Assembly: GCA_028819675.1 (NCBI GenBank)
Contig: JAPPKT010000294.1
Location: 1-6,702 of the forward strand
DNA from: Caldilineaceae bacterium
Lineage (GTDB): Bacteria; Chloroflexota; Anaerolineae; Caldilineales; Caldilineaceae
Length of the DNA: 6,702 bases
Reading direction: 5' to 3'
The position numbers and the translations under genes were made by a program. Below the pieces are notes generated by a model. It was not told the origin of the DNA, searched no databases, and worked only from the letters and a program-made list of their open reading frames with translations. Below are positions 6,231 to 6,702 of the stretch, piece by piece. Numbering within the stretch: position 1 is the first letter of the stretch; each line of letters begins with the position of its first letter.

Positions 6231-6295
6231 GCGAAGAACACCTTTTCATCCGCGAAGTCACGCGAAGGGTCGCGAAGAACACCTTTATGTCTTCG
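6231..6295. repeat. phased CGCGAAG intergenic repeat with a hairpin
   Basis: The 15-mer GCGAAGAACACCTTT occurs at 6231-6245 and again at 6272-6286. Between them CGCGAAG recurs at exactly 10-base intervals, starting at 6251, 6261 and 6271. The end can fold: CGAAGAAC (6273-6280) pairs with GTCTTCG (6289-6295) with one bulged A. It resembles cacgaag-type intergenic repeats that I recall from many environmental genomes; membership in a named family is not established here. Confidence 0.65.
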
Positions 6296-6608
6296 AAGAG
6301 CCACTAAGGATCACGATAAACACCGTCGGGAAACTGGAGTTTTCCTTGCGTGAATGCGCGGGTCAGCGGCACTTTGCGGCAGCGGATCGTGTTCAGACAA
6401 GTGTCAACGAGTCCTAGTCACCTTGATTGCAACTGTCGCGGTTGCCATGCAAGATATGATGTGATGGTAGGGAACTTCAGGCCGCCAAAGAGCAAGTATA
6501 TCACAGAAACCGGGGCGGTATCGTATTGTTGACCTTCGATGGGAGCAGTCGTTTTGGGGACGAGGATGGTCAGGTGTGGTAGAGGTGGAGACGGTGTGGA
6601 AGGGAGGG

Positions 6609-6633
6609 GGAGGGCAGGCACGAGGCCTGCCCC
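6609..6633. repeat. inverted-repeat element copy 1
   Basis: GGGCAGGC (6612-6619) and GCCTGCCC (6625-6632) form a perfect 8-base stem around the loop ACGAG. The 25-base unit beginning GGA and ending in C is repeated at 6678-6702 with a single change, in the loop. A second small palindrome, CCCCTACAGGGG, follows it. It is not next to a gene end, so it is better read as a dispersed intergenic repeat than as a terminator. Confidence 0.75.
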
Positions 6634-6677
6634 TACAGGGGGTTGAGGGGGGAATGGAGAAGACGACGCGTTTGGGA

Positions 6678-6702
6678 GGAGGGCAGGCACAAGGCCTGCC
6701 CC
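6678..6702. repeat. inverted-repeat element copy 2 at the window end
   Basis: GGGCAGGC (6681-6688) and GCCTGCCC (6694-6701) flank the loop ACAAG. The 25 bases match 6609-6633 except for one G-to-A change in the loop. The window stops exactly at the end of this unit, which fits an assembly that broke inside a multi-copy repeat. Confidence 0.75.

Larger units (their letters stand above)
6146..6702. other. gene-free right-end region with several repeats
   Basis: No reading frame here shows a recognisable protein. The region should contain the promoter of the minus-strand operon, but no clear -35/-10 pair is visible in the first 150 bases upstream of its start. It holds a 10-base palindrome (6204-6213), phased CGCGAAG repeats (6231-6295) and two copies of an inverted repeat (6609-6702). 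Bases 6330-6600 show nothing identifiable beyond purine-rich sequence after 6560. Confidence 0.6.

Noticed and set aside
6350..6532. 60-codon frame on the + strand with CNCRGC
   Set aside because: The cysteine cluster is suggestive, but the start is a GTG with no good ribosome site, and nothing else supports a gene.
6418..6690. 90-codon frame on the minus strand near the right end
   Set aside because: Its N-terminal part is the translation of the two inverted-repeat copies, giving proline-rich low-complexity sequence (VGAGLVPALP). The rest has no recognisable domain.

Overview
The window (about 60% GC by eye) reads as one short contig from an uncultivated bacterium. It carries five complete protein genes, no RNA genes, no CRISPR array and no transposase. 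The combination of several Gfo/Idh/MocA oxidoreductases, a phytanoyl-CoA dioxygenase (PhyH) family protein, a zinc-less medium-chain dehydrogenase and GC-rich intergenic repeats resembles what is common in environmental Chloroflexota, Poribacteria or Latescibacterota genomes. That placement is inference from gene content only and is weak.

Layout: bases 1-129 are almost pure G and C runs and look like a sequencing or assembly artefact at the contig end. Bases 130-351 are a non-coding leader with a short heptamer repeat. On the + strand follow a Gfo/Idh/MocA oxidoreductase (352-1476), a PhyH-type Fe(II)/2-oxoglutarate oxygenase (1525-2493) and, after a 174-base repeat-bearing gap, a second, divergent Gfo/Idh/MocA oxidoreductase (2668-3687). 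A 65-base gap separates these from two minus-strand genes that converge on them: a medium-chain (MDR) dehydrogenase (5147-6145, transcribed first) and, 20 bases behind it, a 12-helix MOP-superfamily membrane protein resembling ANKH (3753-5126). The last 557 bases (6146-6702) hold no convincing gene but contain three kinds of short repeat.

The four soluble enzymes are all oxidoreductases: three NAD(P)-dependent and one O2-dependent. The simplest reading is a peripheral oxidation module for a polyol, sugar or similar small molecule, with the membrane protein moving a substrate or product. The substrate cannot be read from sequence. No new defence or mobile system is visible. The most unusual non-coding signals are the matching 22-base repeats that bracket the first oxidoreductase-oxygenase pair, the 7-base periodic repeats that reach the ribosome binding site of the third gene, and the paired inverted repeats at the right end.
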